Assembly: GCF_002954775.1 (NCBI RefSeq)
Contig: NZ_PJME01000005.1
Location: forward strand, 310,001-374,000
Direction: 5' to 3'
Source of the DNA: Streptomyces geranii
GTDB lineage: Bacteria > Actinomycetota > Actinomycetes > Streptomycetales > Streptomycetaceae
Length of the DNA stretch: 64,000 nucleotides
In this document: in pieces, positions 62,261 through 64,000 of the stretch
Position numbering within the stretch: position 1 is the stretch's first letter
Layout of the letters: the number at the start of each line of letters is the position of its first letter
Notes under the pieces: generated by a model
What the model was told of the DNA's origin: nothing
The model's input: only the letters and a program-made list of their open reading frames with translations
Databases searched by the model: none
Program-made: the position numbers and the translations under genes

Positions 62261-64000
62261 TTGGCACGCCGTACCCGCACACGACACCTGCTGGGAGTCG
62301 TCGGCATCACCGCTCTGGCCACCTCGGCCGCCCTGATCACCCCGGCCGTGCCGGACGCTCAGGCGGCGGCCGAGGCCGCGGTCCCGTCCGTCACCGTCAC
62401 CCCCGATCCCTCCTACAGCCAGGAGAAGTTCGAGGGCTGGGGCACCAGTCTGGTCTGGTTCGCGAACGCGACCGGCGACTATCCCCCGGCGATCCGCGAG
62501 AAGCTCGCGAAGCTGCTGTTCGGTGACGACGGGCTGGCGCTGAACATCGCCCGCTACAACATCGGCGGCGGCAACGCCCCCGACGTGAAGGACTACCTGC
62601 GGGCCGGCGGGGCCGTCGAGGGCTGGTGGAAGGCGCCCGCGGGCACCACCCGCACGGACACCGACTGGTGGAGCGCCGACGACGCGGCCGACTGGAACCC
62701 CAAGGCGGACAAGACCCAGCGCTGGTGGGTCGACCGCATCAAGAAGGACATCACCCACTGGGAGACGTTCAGCAACTCGCCGCCCTGGTTCATGACCGAG
62801 AGCGGCTATGTCTCCGGCGGATTCAACGCCAACACCGACCAGCTGAAGGCCAGTTCGGTCGACGACTTCGCCGCCTACATGGCCGGGGCGACCAAGCGGC
62901 TTGAGAAGGCCGAGGGCATCAAGGTCGACACCGTCGACCCGTTCAACGAGCCCAACACCGGCTACTGGTCGACCAGGTTGGGCGCGGACGGCCAGCCCGT
63001 CGGCGGCCGTCAGGAGGGCGCCCACATCGGCCCCGCGCTCCAGGAGAAGGTGCTGGCCGCGCTGGCCCCGGCGCTGGAGAAGGCCAAGGTCAAGGCCGAG
63101 ATCTCGGCGATGGACGAGACCAACCCGTCGATCTTCGCGACGAACTGGAACTCCTACTCGCAGGCGTCCAAGGACCTCGTCGACCAGATGAACGTCCACA
63201 CCTACGGCACCGGGCAGCGCACCACCGTGCGCGACCTCGCCAAGGCGGCCGACAAGCCGCTGTGGATGAGCGAGGTCGAAGGCGACTGGGGCGACGGGCA
63301 GAGCTTCACGGACATGCGTCCGGGTCTCGGGCTCGCCCAGCAGATCGTGAACGACCTGCGTGAACTGGAGCCGTCCGCCTGGGTGTTCTGGCAGCCGGTC
63401 GAGGACTACGACAACATGAAGCCGGGCGGCGAGTCCGCCAAGGGCGGCAACTGGGGCAGCATCCAGCTGTCGTTCAGCTGCAAGTCCACGGACACCCTCG
63501 CCTCGTGCCCGATCTACACGAACACCAAGTTCGACACCGCCCGCAACTTCACGCACTTCATCAAGCCGGGCGACAAGCTGATCAAGGTGGACGACACCTC
63601 CAGCGCCGCCGCCGTGACCAAGGACGGCAAGGGCGCCTCGCTCGTCCACGTCAACAGCACCACCGCGGCCCGTGAAGTCACCATCGACCTGGCCAAGTTC
63701 CGCTCGATCAAGGGCTACGCGACCGTCACGCCGACCGTGACCAGCGCCGACGGCAAGCTCAAGCAGCAGGCCCCGGTCAAGGTCGTCGACGGCAAGGCGA
63801 CGTACACCGTCCCGGCGCAGTCCGTGACCTCCTTCGCCATCAAGGGCGTCTCGGGTGTCGCGAAGAACGCGGGCCTGTTCAGCAAGGGCCACTCCTACAC
63901 GCTGACCGGCGTGCAGAGCGGCAAGGCCGTGACCGTCGCCGCCAACGGCAAGAGCCTGGTCATCGGCTCGGCCAACGGCTCGGTCGCCCAGCAGTGGCAG
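62261..64000 (+). CDS. GH30-type endo-beta-1,6-galactanase, second copy, 3' truncated by window edge
   Basis: 580 codons are visible and open to the last base. The start is TTG 62261 (GGGAG 6 nt upstream), giving a signal peptide (LLGVVGITALATSAALITPAVPDAQAAA). The barrel is a close paralogue of the protein at 35152: FEGWGTSLVWFANATGDYP, RYNIGGGNAP, acid/base Glu230 in FNEPNTGYW, nucleophile Glu338 in WMSEVEG. After the side beta-domain the visible end (HSYTLTGVQSGKAVTV) begins the same ricin-like unit. Upstream, an imperfect hairpin (62176-62217) may separate it from GH42; no independent promoter was recognised. Confidence 0.92.
   Translation, partial: MARRTRTRHLLGVVGITALATSAALITPAVPDAQAAAEAAVPSVTVTPDPSYSQEKFEGWGTSLVWFANATGDYPPAIREKLAKLLFGDDGLALNIARYNIGGGNAPDVKDYLRAGGAVEGWWKAPAGTTRTDTDWWSADDAADWNPKADKTQRWWVDRIKKDITHWETFSNSPPWFMTESGYVSGGFNANTDQLKASSVDDFAAYMAGATKRLEKAEGIKVDTVDPFNEPNTGYWSTRLGADGQPVGGRQEGAHIGPALQEKVLAALAPALEKAKVKAEISAMDETNPSIFATNWNSYSQASKDLVDQMNVHTYGTGQRTTVRDLAKAADKPLWMSEVEGDWGDGQSFTDMRPGLGLAQQIVNDLRELEPSAWVFWQPVEDYDNMKPGGESAKGGNWGSIQLSFSCKSTDTLASCPIYTNTKFDTARNFTHFIKPGDKLIKVDDTSSAAAVTKDGKGASLVHVNSTTAAREVTIDLAKFRSIKGYATVTPTVTSADGKLKQQAPVKVVDGKATYTVPAQSVTSFAIKGVSGVAKNAGLFSKGHSYTLTGVQSGKAVTVAANGKSLVIGSANGSVAQQWQ

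Noticed and set aside
1..64000. tRNA, rRNA, CRISPR, insertion sequences, attachment sites
   Set aside because: No cloverleaf, rRNA stretch, repeat-spacer array, transposase or integrase motif was recognised by reading; a covariance-model scan was not possible.

Overview
The window is high-GC actinomycete DNA, most likely from a Streptomyces. Codon third positions are almost always G or C, GTG and TTG starts are common, TTA codons are very rare, regulator types are SARP, CdaR/PucR, IclR, LacI and Lrp, and many products are secreted. No tRNA, rRNA, insertion sequence, integrase or CRISPR array was seen.

Layout. 1-4756: the 3' part of a SARP/AfsR-type regulator, then four small secreted SH3-like proteins in tandem. 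4890-14791 (minus strand): a GH36 alpha-galactosidase, a TPR protein coupled to an Hsp90-family ATPase, a helical-repeat protein and a secreted DUF1996 protein. 15129-21932: an atypical SDR behind three operator-like repeats, a DHA2-type MFS exporter, a double Lrp/AsnC regulator, and a zinc/manganese-type ABC importer operon with two Zur-box-like sites.

22078-32450 is the most striking region. It encodes an acyl-CoA carboxylase beta subunit (AccD4-like), a fatty-acyl-AMP ligase (FadD32-like), a PKS with the order ACP-KS-AT-ACP-TE (the Pks13 order), a Tat-exported antigen-85-like esterase, a PucR-type regulator and a secreted cutinase. This is the gene complement of the mycobacterial mycolic-acid condensation locus, in what otherwise looks like Streptomyces, a genus known not to make mycolates. 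The PKS gene carries a TTA codon, which suggests bldA-dependent, developmentally timed production of an unknown alpha-branched lipid. A secreted lipase-like hydrolase and a small HExxH protease follow.

35152-64000 is a plant arabinogalactan/extensin utilisation region. Its enzymes are two GH30 endo-beta-1,6-galactanase-like proteins, two GH127 beta-L-arabinofuranosidases, a large (alpha/alpha)-barrel hydrolase with discoidin domains, a ricin-GH43 arabinofuranosidase and a GH42 beta-galactosidase. There are two CUT1 sugar importers without their own ATPase and two LacI regulators. One LacI (45953-46981) lies between two divergent promoters that share a near-identical operator-like motif at the transcription start. 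The other (55345-56424) faces two perfect 16-bp palindromes downstream of a consensus-like promoter driving the second importer, the GH42 and probably the last GH30, which runs off the window.

All assignments come from reading motifs and context. No database search was possible.
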